From NCBI RefSeq assembly GCF_001592935.1, contig NZ_LRDB01000023.1, forward strand, positions 186,001 to 250,000: a stretch of DNA of 64,000 bases, written 5' to 3'. The notes below the pieces were generated by a model. The model saw only the letters and a list, made by a program, of their open reading frames with translations, was not told where the DNA came from and made no database searches. Each line of letters begins with the position of its first letter. Position 1 is the first letter of the stretch. The translations under genes were made by a program, and so were the position numbers. Of the stretch, positions 41,789 through 50,385 are shown piece by piece. Source of the stretch: Roseivirga echinicomitans (GTDB lineage: Bacteria > Bacteroidota > Bacteroidia > Cytophagales > Cyclobacteriaceae).

Positions 41789-43298
41789 ATTGTTTAGCTC
41801 TCTCTATTACTGAATCTGTTTTTGGATCGTATTCCAATAGCTCATTATATAGAAGTACATTGTTTCTGAAATCATATAGCGTCAATGATCTTAGTTCATA
41901 ATAAGCAACCCAGTATTGCTGAAGTGCAGAAGTATAATTCCTAATAGCCGAATCTTTAGTCTCTCTTGAGTTGTTCAATTCAAGAATTCCGACTTTACCT
42001 GCCAAGTATCTGCCATTAGTAATTTCAAACCCTCTTAAGGCGATCTCTTGTCTTTTTTCAGCAATGTCAATTTGATTCCTTATCTGACCAAAATTCCTAA
42101 CCGCATTGGTTATTTCTTGCTCAAAATTAATTTCGTTTTGCTGAACTGTAAACTCGGTATTCTTTTGTCTTTCACGGGCCTGATTCATTCTAGCCTTATT
42201 TCTCCCACCGTCTAATATTGGTAGAGAAAAACCCAAAGTAAAACGAGAACCCGTACCAATATTATCACCTTCATACACGCCCCCTAAAGTACCCGTTTGT
42301 GTACTATTATAACCATAAGAGGCATTAATATTGGCATTAAACCTACTGGCTCTTGCGGTGGCAACGGATTGCTCAGCCTCTAACCTTTGAATCTTAAAAT
42401 CAAGAAATTCCGCCCTGTTATTCTTTGCATACTGAAGTGCTTCTTCATAGTCAATTTCAAATGCTGGAACGTCTGCTGGAGGAACCAATACCAACTTAAC
42501 GTCTTCCGTCAAACCAATGAAGCTTCTTAAATCCAGTGATCTTGATTGAACATCTAGCCTAGCTTGTTGTGCATCAGCTCTAGCAGTCAGTAAATTGAGT
42601 TCAGTCTGTAGTAATTCATCTTCTGTAGAAGTACCAATATTATACCTCCCTTCCTCAATTCTATAAATGGTATCATTTGACTGTTCGTTCTGTGTCGCAA
42701 TCTCAAGATCCTTCTGTACTACCAAAAGTTGGAAAAACCTCAATGCCGCAATTCTAGAAGTCTCCTCCATATCTTGAACAAAACCTCTTTTGGATTGCTC
42801 ATATTCCAAAGGTTGAATCACCTTATCCCACTTATATGGGTTAACACTGAACAAAGGTTGCGTGATTGATACACCTATTGGGTCACCCTGATATTTAGTG
42901 GCATCAGTGGTGTAATTGTCAAAACGCTGTAATCGGGTATCAAAAGATATCGTTGTGTTTGTCCATGGCAAAATCTGCTCTAGTCCCAAACTAAAATCCG
43001 AAGTATTCTGGTTAACTGATACATATTCAACTGAACCATCTTCTTGTGTTACAGGGGTTGCTCTATCAAAATAGTTAGGAAGCGTACCTCTCAATAATAG
43101 CTGTGGCCTTAACGTAGATTTATACACTTGATAACTCCAATAACCCAAGGTTCTAGAGGTTTCAGCCTGTTTGGCGTCTCTCGAATTCTCCTTTGCTAAA
43201 CGAATTGTTTCTTCTAGCGTAAGTACTTTTGTCTCCTGTGCCCAAGACGTCCCGGCAAGGCAAAAGAATGCTATGAATAAATAAATGACCTTTTTCAT
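41787..43298 (-). CDS. TolC-family outer membrane efflux protein
   Basis: A 503-residue exported protein of the outer membrane efflux (OEP/TolC) family. A signal peptide (about 1-20, ending SWAQ) is followed by two OEP repeats of long coiled helices; the segments DELLQTELNLLTARADAQQARLD and LPILDGGRNKARMNQARERQ mark the two halves. Trimers of such proteins form the outer-membrane channel for the MacA-like adaptor and permease encoded upstream. It is the last gene of a three-gene operon, 14 bases after the permease gene. Confidence 0.93.
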   Translation of the reverse strand: MKKVIYLFIAFFCLAGTSWAQETKVLTLEETIRLAKENSRDAKQAETSRTLGYWSYQVYKSTLRPQLLLRGTLPNYFDRATPVTQEDGSVEYVSVNQNTSDFSLGLEQILPWTNTTISFDTRLQRFDNYTTDATKYQGDPIGVSITQPLFSVNPYKWDKVIQPLEYEQSKRGFVQDMEETSRIAALRFFQLLVVQKDLEIATQNEQSNDTIYRIEEGRYNIGTSTEDELLQTELNLLTARADAQQARLDVQSRSLDLRSFIGLTEDVKLVLVPPADVPAFEIDYEEALQYAKNNRAEFLDFKIQRLEAEQSVATARASRFNANINASYGYNSTQTGTLGGVYEGDNIGTGSRFTLGFSLPILDGGRNKARMNQARERQKNTEFTVQQNEINFEQEITNAVRNFGQIRNQIDIAEKRQEIALRGFEITNGRYLAGKVGILELNNSRETKDSAIRNYTSALQQYWVAYYELRSLTLYDFRNNVLLYNELLEYDPKTDSVIERAKQ

Positions 43299-43312
43299 AA
43301 TGTTATTGAATC

Positions 43313-44698
43313 TTATTCGTGTCTTAATGATGTAATAGGATCTTGGCTTGCAGCTCTTCTCGCAGGAGTAATCCCAAAAACAAGTCCTACAGTAGCAGCC
43401 ACACCAAATGATATTGCAATTGAAGCAAAGCTGATCTCTGTCGGGAAGTCTGCCAAAGAAGAGACTGCAAAGGCTAATGCAATACCTAAAATCACACCAA
43501 TAATACCACCCGTTACTGAAATTAACACAGCTTCAAATAAAAATTGTGATACAATATCAGTAGATTTTGCACCAATTGAAAGTCTCAAACCAATTTCTTT
43601 GATCCTTTCCATTACAGATGCTAACATGATATTCATAATTCCAATACCTCCTACCAAAAGAGAGATGGCGGCAATGGCAGCTAACACGATATTAAAAATA
43701 TTCTGCGTTCGTTGTTGTTGTTTTAATAGCAATTCTGGAATTGTGATTTCATAATCAATTACTCCATAATGCCTTCTTTCTAACATTCTAGAAAGAACTT
43801 CGGCAGTAGAGCTCAATTTTGCAGACTCACTTACTTGAACCACTAAACGGTCAATTTGATGATAATTTGAAGGTGCTGAATCTTCAGAGTCAGATGCTGA
43901 AGCACCAGCTATTGTAATACTTCCTCCACCTCTTCCAAAACTCGCCATACTAATTCCACCAAAGCTCTTCTTGAGCCCAGAACCAGTTACCAAATCACGG
44001 TTAATGTACCTTACCAAAACCGTTTGGATTGGTGTATATACATCCATATTGTAATCACGAATACCTAAGTTGGTAATGGCTTTTTCAGAAATAAACCTTT
44101 CTTTCAATACACCAATTACCTCTAGCCACTGAGAGCCCACCTTAATCTTTTGACCAATAGGGTTCTCTTGAGGAAAGAATTTACTTTGAATCCCTTTTCC
44201 AATAATACAGACAGGTGCTCCGACTCTCAATTGAGTTTCATTAAAGACATCACCTCCATCCAATTCAAAATTGGCGACTTGAAAATAGCTAGGCTCAACA
44301 CCTACTAACTTTGAAGATCTTCTGATTCCATTCTTAATGATGTAAGTTTCCAAAAGGATTTCAGGACTCAGTCTTGCCACTCCTGGGACACTATTACGAA
44401 TACTTTCAACATCAAGCAACTTCAAACCTGGAGAGAACTTCTTTTTGTCATTCTCGTCAGAATCTCCTATTCGTTGCTCCGTTTGCTCTACTACCGGTTG
44501 AATAATAATGTTATTCACCCCAACCAACTCAATCTGCTCTAAGATCTCCTTTTGAGCACCATTACCAATGGCAAGCATAGCGATTACCGCTGCCACCCCG
44601 AAAATGATTCCCAAAGCAGTAAGCAAAGAGCGCAACTGATTGGCAAGCACTGCTTCCAGTGCGATATAAAAATTAGATAATAAACTCTGCTTATTCAT
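43313..44698 (-). CDS. MacB-type ABC transporter permease without ATPase domain
   Basis: A 461-residue FtsX-type permease. One helix near 18-40 (LEAVLANQLRSLLTALGIIFGVAAVIAML), a periplasmic MacB_PCD domain (about 45-320), and the terminal three-helix FtsX block (about 325-450) with GIMNIMLASVMERIKEIGLRLSIGAKS. MacB proteins usually carry an N-terminal ATPase domain; here that domain is absent, and no ATPase gene lies in the operon. It sits between the MacA-like adaptor gene and the TolC gene with gaps of 8 and 14 bases. A separate ATPase must be supplied from elsewhere, or the operon has lost it. Confidence 0.92.
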   Translation of the reverse strand: MNKQSLLSNFYIALEAVLANQLRSLLTALGIIFGVAAVIAMLAIGNGAQKEILEQIELVGVNNIIIQPVVEQTEQRIGDSDENDKKKFSPGLKLLDVESIRNSVPGVARLSPEILLETYIIKNGIRRSSKLVGVEPSYFQVANFELDGGDVFNETQLRVGAPVCIIGKGIQSKFFPQENPIGQKIKVGSQWLEVIGVLKERFISEKAITNLGIRDYNMDVYTPIQTVLVRYINRDLVTGSGLKKSFGGISMASFGRGGGSITIAGASASDSEDSAPSNYHQIDRLVVQVSESAKLSSTAEVLSRMLERRHYGVIDYEITIPELLLKQQQRTQNIFNIVLAAIAAISLLVGGIGIMNIMLASVMERIKEIGLRLSIGAKSTDIVSQFLFEAVLISVTGGIIGVILGIALAFAVSSLADFPTEISFASIAISFGVAATVGLVFGITPARRAASQDPITSLRHE

Positions 44699-44706
44699 AA
44701 TTGAAT

Positions 44707-46191
44707 TTACTGATTTGGTTGACCTGAACGTCCGCCTCTAGCAGCACCGCCAGTAGCTCCTCCAGCTGGTCGCTGACCTGATCTACCACCTCTTGTCATT
44801 TCAGATGGATCTGTAATTCCTTGGTCTTTCAATCGCTGAATTATTTCAGGACTCATTGGTGTGCCATCAGGCATTACCCATTTACTATTGTCCTCTAATG
44901 TATTTTCATTAGGGTTCACCTCGTATTTCTGCATTCTAGTACCATTCAGCTCTGGAATCAAAACTGGCTCTTTACCGTCAGCTGCATCAGGCTTACTTAG
45001 GTACAAAACATCTCCTTCTTCAACACCCATTTCAATTACAGCTTCGTTGCTGTTAGTCATCCCTACTTTTACTTCTTGTAGTGAGCCATTTTTCTTGATT
45101 ACATAGTTGATAGAATCATTGTATACATGTAAACATTCTAAAGGAACGTGCACTACATCTACAAGCTTTTGAGTTACAATCACATTACTGGTAGTCATTG
45201 ACGGTCTTAATTCACTGTCGCTTTCATTTACTCTTACAATCACCTCAAACACTTTAGCATCTGAATTTGGATTTTGTTGACCAACTCTAGCTACTCTCGT
45301 TACTTTTCCAGAAAGTCTTTTATCAGGAAATGCATCCAATCCAATTTGAACAGGCTGTCCAATTTTAACTTTTCTGATATCTACTTCATTAATGAAAGTA
45401 GTAGAGATCATAGATGACAAGTCTGGCAATTCCGCTACTTCAGGACTCCAACCACTAAGCGAAGACCCTTCAACAATACGCTCTCCACCAAATCCTTTTG
45501 TATAAATCACCATACCATCTTGTGGTGCATAAATGGTGAAACTTTCAAGCAACTCTAGACCACTATTATATCTGTTTCTTCTTCTATTTAAGTCAGCAGT
45601 TTCTTCAATCATATTCGCCTTGGCTTGAGAAACCTTAAGGCGATAATTGTCCACAGCGCGCTCTTTATCTCTTAAGAGTTTGTCTAACTCATTTTGATAT
45701 TTCTTCACCGTTGCTGGTGGCTCATACTGCGATTGCTCGATTTGTAGTTGCTTCTCTTCGATTGAATAGTCAAGATTTAATAGCTTATCTCTCTCTCCAC
45801 CCAATGTTAAAGCCGTGTCAATCTTAGCGTTCTCATATTCTGCTATTTGACCATCAAGCTGTTCCTTTTCAGATTGAATTTTTTCAAAAAGCTCAGCCTT
45901 ATCTAAATCTGCAACGTAATCACCTTGTTTTACTATAGTACCTTCTTCCACTAACTTAATAATGGTCATGTTTCGAATATTGTAATCTCTGGCGGCAGTT
46001 GGCCCCATGATTTTTGTAGACTTTTCTGCAGAAAGTTCACCCGTTGTGGTAACCTCTACTGTAAATTCTCCTTTTTCAGCTGTAGCAAATAATGCCGCAG
46101 TGTCCTCAATGGCGTCCGTTTTAAATACGGTGAGAGCAACAACGATAGCTGTAACTACAACCAAACCGATAATAATGAGTTTTTTTCTCAT
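44707..46191 (-). CDS. MacA/HlyD-type periplasmic adaptor
   Basis: A 494-residue membrane-fusion protein. A membrane anchor (about 4-24) is followed by a beta-barrel/lipoyl unit split by a coiled-coil hairpin (about 105-205; EKIQSEKEQLDGQIAEYE and the LLRDKERAVDNYRLKVSQAK arm). The second lipoyl half and the barrel are marked by YAPQDGMVIYTKGFGGE and IGLDAFPDKRLSGKVTRVAR. A Gly/Arg-rich tail (RGGRSGQRPAGGATGG) is unusual for the family and may be disordered. It is the first gene of the export operon and has a near-perfect promoter upstream. Confidence 0.92.
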   Translation of the reverse strand: MRKKLIIIGLVVVTAIVVALTVFKTDAIEDTAALFATAEKGEFTVEVTTTGELSAEKSTKIMGPTAARDYNIRNMTIIKLVEEGTIVKQGDYVADLDKAELFEKIQSEKEQLDGQIAEYENAKIDTALTLGGERDKLLNLDYSIEEKQLQIEQSQYEPPATVKKYQNELDKLLRDKERAVDNYRLKVSQAKANMIEETADLNRRRNRYNSGLELLESFTIYAPQDGMVIYTKGFGGERIVEGSSLSGWSPEVAELPDLSSMISTTFINEVDIRKVKIGQPVQIGLDAFPDKRLSGKVTRVARVGQQNPNSDAKVFEVIVRVNESDSELRPSMTTSNVIVTQKLVDVVHVPLECLHVYNDSINYVIKKNGSLQEVKVGMTNSNEAVIEMGVEEGDVLYLSKPDAADGKEPVLIPELNGTRMQKYEVNPNENTLEDNSKWVMPDGTPMSPEIIQRLKDQGITDPSEMTRGGRSGQRPAGGATGGAARGGRSGQPNQ

Positions 46192-46222
46192 GACTCTTTT
46201 TATAATTGTTTTAAAATATGTG

Positions 46223-46252
46223 CAAAACTAGGGCTAATAACTGTCTCTGCAA
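46223..46252 (-). promoter_or_regulatory. promoter of the export operon
   Basis: On the minus strand TTG at 46252-46250, exactly 19 bases, then TAGTTTTG at 46230-46223: an exact match to the Bacteroidota -33/-7 consensus, 31 bases before the ATG. Confidence 0.75.
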
Positions 46253-46504
46253 TTCCATATATAGAAATATGCAGCCACTAACGTAAAAGCCAAAAAGACC
46301 CGAAATGTTTAAAAATCACTGAATTACGATTACTTTAAACAGTGAACCCCATACGGTTTCACGAATTCCTTCTTCTGATCTTAGATGATCCTTACACACG
46401 TTTAGTTTAACTGAACTATGGCTCATTTATAAAAACGGTAGATATTCTGTTCAGACAACATCATGTTCCTTTCAATGGCAAGGGTGGGATTTAATCTTAT
46501 CTTC

Positions 46505-46512
46505 TATCTTTG
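46505..46512 (+). promoter_or_regulatory. -7 element of the methyltransferase gene
   Basis: TATCTTTG, 14 bases before the ATG, matches TAnnTTTG. Confidence 0.5.
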
Positions 46513-46526
46513 CGCAAATCCTAAGA

Positions 46527-47294
46527 ATGAAAAGGTTCATCAGTTTTGTTATCAGAAAGGTACCTAGAAAATACCTTCAACTATTTAGTCACCATCTCCT
46601 TAAGGTTGTCAGCCTCTTTATGCGAGGCAAGAATGTAACCTGTCCTATTTGCGAGATCAGCTACCGTAAATTCCTCCCTTATGGAAGATTGAACCCTAGA
46701 GAAAATGCACTTTGCCCCGATTCTCTCTCATTGGAAAGACATCGTTTGATGTGGTTGTACATGAAAGAAAAGACAACTTTTTTCACCTCCCCTCATAAAC
46801 TTTTACACATTGCTCCTGAACTTTGTTTTATTGACAAGTTCAAGGCCATGCCCAACATCGATTATACTTCAGCTGATTTGGAATCACCATTGGCCGATGT
46901 CAAAATGGATGTTCATGACATTCCCTTCGAAGACAATACATTTGATGTCGTTTTTTGTAATCATGTAATGGAACATGTAGATGATGACATCAGGGCCATG
47001 AGTGAAATTCATAGGGTATTAAAGCCTGGTGGCTGGGCCATTATTCAATCTCCACAAGATTATAGCAGAGCCGAAACCCTAGAAGACCCCACCATTACCG
47101 ACCCTAAAGAAAGAGAGCGTGTTTATTGGCAGAATGACCACGTGCGTTTGTTTGGTTTAGATTATGGTAAACGATTGGAAAAGGCTGGTTTTAAAGTAAC
47201 AGAAGATCGTTATGTAATGGAATTACCAGCGGAAACAGTGCGAAAATATGCACTTCCGGCCAATGAAATTATTTACTTCTGCGAAAAAGGTTGA
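46527..47294 (+). CDS. class I SAM-dependent methyltransferase
   Basis: A 255-residue methyltransferase. An N-terminal segment with CPICEISY and a nearby NALCPDS pair suggests a small zinc-binding unit (about 38-65). The SAM fold core is visible as LLHIAPELCFIDKF, DYTSADLESPLADVKMDVHDIPFEDNTFDVVFCNHVMEHVDDD (split by sense) and the typical RVLKPGGWAI. The His-containing IAPE motif in place of the usual GxGxG loop is a known variant. The neighbours are glycosyltransferases on the other strand, so a role in surface polysaccharide modification is plausible. Its 3' end overlaps the glycosyltransferase gene by 22 bases (convergent). Confidence 0.85.
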   Translation: MKRFISFVIRKVPRKYLQLFSHHLLKVVSLFMRGKNVTCPICEISYRKFLPYGRLNPRENALCPDSLSLERHRLMWLYMKEKTTFFTSPHKLLHIAPELCFIDKFKAMPNIDYTSADLESPLADVKMDVHDIPFEDNTFDVVFCNHVMEHVDDDIRAMSEIHRVLKPGGWAIIQSPQDYSRAETLEDPTITDPKERERVYWQNDHVRLFGLDYGKRLEKAGFKVTEDRYVMELPAETVRKYALPANEIIYFCEKG

Positions 47295-48253
47295 TTGCCT
47301 CTAGGCTTCAAAACTTCAGAGATCATGCCCATTCCATAACCCGTGAGCTGGGTAAAAGCAGCTGAAATGCTCAGTATCCCTACATCCATACTTTTATTTA
47401 GGATGGAAGAATGAACGAAAATTGCGAATGTAAATAATGTGAGCAGCGCTCCTCCAAGTGCAAATAGAATGGTGGAATAGAAAATTGTGGTAAGCCATAC
47501 GAACAAGCCAACCACAAATACAGCAGGTAAAGCATGAATCGCTTTTAGTTCGCCAGGAAAAAAACGGTTCACGTTAATTCGCGCTCTCCCAAAAAAGTGG
47601 AGTTGCTTGTAAAAGTGAGAGAAGCTAGTTCTCCGTTTATGGTAAACAAATGCATCGGGTATTAATCCTGTTTTAAAGCCAGCTTCAATTACTCGAATAC
47701 TGAACTCAATATCTTCCCCCATTCGAGTGATCTTGTAACCTTTTGTTTTTTCAAACACTTCTCTAGAAATCCCCATATTGAAACTTCTCGGGTGAAAAGT
47801 GCCCGCATGATTCTTACTTCCTCTAATACCGCCCGTGGTAAAAGGTGAAGTCATGGAATAGCTAATGGCTTTCTGTAATGGGGAAAAAGAAGGATGCGCT
47901 TTATCAGGACCTCCAAAAGCGTCCAGAGGTGTATGATCTAAAAACTGATTTACCTTCTCAAAATAGTCCTCAGGAATAAGGCAGTCTGAATCGAAAACTA
48001 CAAAGTAATCACCCTTGGCTCTTTCGAAACCATAGTTCCTTGAAAAGCCCTGGCCTGAGTTTTCCTTAAACAAATACTGAATGGAAAGTTGACTTAGATA
48101 AGACTCAACGATTTGGTCACATTTTTCAGTAGAACCATCCTCCACTATAATTACATCAAAGTTAGTGTAGGTTTGAAGTGTCAAGGACTTAAGGAGTTCA
48201 TCCACTTCGTCAGGTCGATTGAAAACAGGTATGACTACCGAAAAAAATCTCAT
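47273..48253 (-). CDS. glycosyltransferase family 2 with C-terminal helices
   Basis: A 326-residue inverting glycosyltransferase of family 2. The N-terminal GT-A domain has VVIPVFNRPDEVDELLKSL, VIIVEDGS and the DxD-type DSD in YFVVFDSDCLIPEDYF, with a later MGEDIEFSIRVIEAG acceptor-side motif. Two to three hydrophobic helices at about 230-310 anchor it. It overlaps the upstream glycosyltransferase gene (ATGA), so the two are one translation unit. Sugar and acceptor are unknown; the setting suggests an exported glycan or a lipid-linked intermediate. Confidence 0.9.
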   Translation of the reverse strand: MRFFSVVIPVFNRPDEVDELLKSLTLQTYTNFDVIIVEDGSTEKCDQIVESYLSQLSIQYLFKENSGQGFSRNYGFERAKGDYFVVFDSDCLIPEDYFEKVNQFLDHTPLDAFGGPDKAHPSFSPLQKAISYSMTSPFTTGGIRGSKNHAGTFHPRSFNMGISREVFEKTKGYKITRMGEDIEFSIRVIEAGFKTGLIPDAFVYHKRRTSFSHFYKQLHFFGRARINVNRFFPGELKAIHALPAVFVVGLFVWLTTIFYSTILFALGGALLTLFTFAIFVHSSILNKSMDVGILSISAAFTQLTGYGMGMISEVLKPRGNQPFSQK

Positions 48254-49215
48254 TTTTTTTCTAAACCAATGTGGTCTTCAAGTATATAGTCGTTCTTGTT
48301 TTGAGAGTTCATGGTCATCATTTCGCCCAAAAAACCTGCTAAAAACAACTGAACACCGATAATGATAGCCGCAATGGCTAAAAAGAAAAGTGGTTGATCG
48401 ACCACGTCTCTATACACATTACTCTTTGAAATATAGATGGCATGAATTTTCTGCCATGAGATCCAACCAACGAAAGCAAAACCTACCAGAAAAGATAAAG
48501 TGCCCAAAGTACCAAAAAAGTGCATTGGCCTTTTCTTATAACGCGACACAAAGGAAATGGAAATCAGATCAAGAAAACCATTGATAAAGCGTTCTAAACC
48601 AAACTTAGTAGTGCCATATTTCCTAGCCCTGTGTTCTACTATTTTCTCTCCAATTTTAGTAAAGCCATTGCGTTTGGCGATTACAGGAATATAGCGGTGC
48701 ATTTCGCCATAAACTTCCAGCGTTTTAACCAATTTATGATCGTAAGCTTTTAAACCACAATTAAAATCATGGAGTTTAATGCCCGACAAAATTCTAGTAA
48801 TTCTATTAAAAAATTTCGAGGGTATGGTTTTAGAAATTGGATCGTGGCGAGTCTTCTTCCAACCGGAGACCAAATGATACCCTTCCTTAATCATGCCATA
48901 TAAAGCTGGGATTTCATCAGGACTATCTTGCAAATCGGCATCCATGGTAATGACCACTTCGCCATCACAGTGTTTGAACCCCACATTGAGTGCAGCCGAT
49001 TTACCATAATTACGATTGAACTTCAATCCTTTAATGGGGAAATCTACAGACAGCTTTTGAATTTGTTCCCAAGAACTATCATTACTTCCATCGTCTATCA
49101 TTACCAGTTCATAAGATAAGCCGTGTTCAATCATGACACGGCTTATCCAATTCACTAGTTCAGGTAACGACTCTTCTTCGTTATAAAGCGGTATTACTAC
49201 TGAAACTTGTACCAA
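48250..49215 (-). CDS. glycosyltransferase family 2, DPM1/GtrB-like
   Basis: A 321-residue family 2 glycosyltransferase. The GT-A fold starts SVVIPLYNEEESLPELVNW and has VMIDDGSND, KFNRNYGKSAALNVGF and DAD (VITMDADLQDSPDEI). Two helices follow at about 230-250 and 270-295, as in polyprenyl-phosphate glycosyltransferases of the GtrB/ArnC group, which make undecaprenyl-linked sugars for export. The helix pattern and length fit that group. It is downstream of a DUF4199 gene by seven bases and overlaps the following glycosyltransferase. Confidence 0.9.
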   Translation of the reverse strand: MVQVSVVIPLYNEEESLPELVNWISRVMIEHGLSYELVMIDDGSNDSSWEQIQKLSVDFPIKGLKFNRNYGKSAALNVGFKHCDGEVVITMDADLQDSPDEIPALYGMIKEGYHLVSGWKKTRHDPISKTIPSKFFNRITRILSGIKLHDFNCGLKAYDHKLVKTLEVYGEMHRYIPVIAKRNGFTKIGEKIVEHRARKYGTTKFGLERFINGFLDLISISFVSRYKKRPMHFFGTLGTLSFLVGFAFVGWISWQKIHAIYISKSNVYRDVVDQPLFFLAIAAIIIGVQLFLAGFLGEMMTMNSQNKNDYILEDHIGLEKK

Positions 49216-49222
49216 TGTTTTA

Positions 49223-49732
49223 TTAAAATTCGTCTTCTTCGTTTTTCATTATGGCTGATACGATCAAGCCAAAGATTAATCCTGCAAAAATAGCCATTAA
49301 AAAAGACATGATCGCTATAAACTCAGGGCTCGTAAAAAACGCCATCATTCCTTCCACATTTGCGGCATTACCCTGATCTGGCGGAGGGCCGAATGGGCTA
49401 TTTTGCTGCGCTTCCTTCATAAAGTCTAAATAGGCAGGATCTACTATAAAGTAAACATAACTAGCTACCGAACGAATTAAGCCACCAATAAGTGATGCCA
49501 CCATAATGATCCCAAAGCCCTTTCCGAATGACATGATGTTACCATTGTTTGCTTTGTACTCTTTACAAGCAAAAACAAAAACTCCGATTACAATTGCCCA
49601 TTGAATAAACATACCCACAAACGGCAGCTGTATTCGTGCCATGGCCATGGCTAAAGTGTATAGTGCGCTAATAAGACCGAAGATAACTCCATACTTGATG
49701 CCTATTTGGCGACCTGTTACTTGTTCTTCCAT
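49223..49732 (-). CDS. DUF4199 membrane protein (first copy)
   Basis: A 169-residue membrane protein with four hydrophobic helices (about 12-30, 36-52, 75-95 and 135-158). It matches the DUF4199 pattern: an N-terminal ExG.KYG motif (GIKYGVIFGLISALY), a KEYKANNGN loop, a central gap with a soluble segment, and a final helix. The function of this Bacteroidota family is unknown; members often sit next to family 2 glycosyltransferases, as here. It is one of two adjacent copies in this window. Confidence 0.85.
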   Translation of the reverse strand: MEEQVTGRQIGIKYGVIFGLISALYTLAMAMARIQLPFVGMFIQWAIVIGVFVFACKEYKANNGNIMSFGKGFGIIMVASLIGGLIRSVASYVYFIVDPAYLDFMKEAQQNSPFGPPPDQGNAANVEGMMAFFTSPEFIAIMSFLMAIFAGLIFGLIVSAIMKNEEDEF

Positions 49733-49851
49733 AATTTCTAATTTTAAGGTTGATGGATTGAAATTAATAATTTTTAGGAAGTAATAGAGAATTAATGAAT
49801 GTTAAGATTCAATTTACTTAAACGAATCATTTTCAGGATTAGCGAACTATA

Positions 49852-50385
49852 TCAAGCTCGACTCGACCTTAAAATGATACTGAAGATCGGTGTTACAACT
49901 AAGCCAATCAATAATTTCTTGATGAAAACATCGAATACCAACACATTTTTCGAGGTATTAGCAATCATTTCATACTGTTCTACATAACTCTCTTCACTCA
50001 AAGCGGAAACGATCATGTCTTTTCGGCTGACCATATCCTGCTGTGCAGTAATGATATATTCACTTAAGAAATCGGGATTACCCCAATAAATAAAAACGAA
50101 ATAGAAGAGGGCAAAAACAGCTGCAGTGGTAAGGTAAACGATAAATCCAATCGTCATTCCATGGTAGAACCTAAACTCTCCATTACCTACATTCGTCTTA
50201 TAATCCTTTAAGGCTAGAAAAAGGAAGATCACAATGATCATTATGTCCAGTAAAAAGGAAAGGAGGTTACGCCATGGTTGGAGCCCCATAAAATAGAACA
50301 CCAAAAAAGCGATAATGGTGAAAAGCGCAGTTACAGCACCGTACTTAAAAGAAAGGCGAGTAAGCTTAGGGTTAACTTTAATCAT
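49852..50385 (-). CDS. DUF4199 membrane protein (second copy)
   Basis: A 177-residue membrane protein with the same layout as its neighbour: LSFKYGAVTALFTIIAFLVFY, LKDYKTNVGNGEFRFYHGMTIG and a final helix LIGLVVTPIFSIIL. It starts eight bases inside the 3' end of the pseudo-dihydroorotase gene and is 119 bases ahead of the first DUF4199 copy. The pair are paralogues of one another by eye. Its function is unknown; position suggests a partner of the envelope cluster. Confidence 0.85.
   Translation of the reverse strand: MIKVNPKLTRLSFKYGAVTALFTIIAFLVFYFMGLQPWRNLLSFLLDIMIIVIFLFLALKDYKTNVGNGEFRFYHGMTIGFIVYLTTAAVFALFYFVFIYWGNPDFLSEYIITAQQDMVSRKDMIVSALSEESYVEQYEMIANTSKNVLVFDVFIKKLLIGLVVTPIFSIILRSSRA

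Larger units (their letters stand above)
46192..46526. other. divergent intergenic region with two promoters
   Basis: 335 bases without a gene. It holds the adaptor-gene promoter near its left end (46223-46252) and the methyltransferase -7 element near its right end (46505-46512). The middle shows no hairpin, tRNA or open frame of note. Confidence 0.7.
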
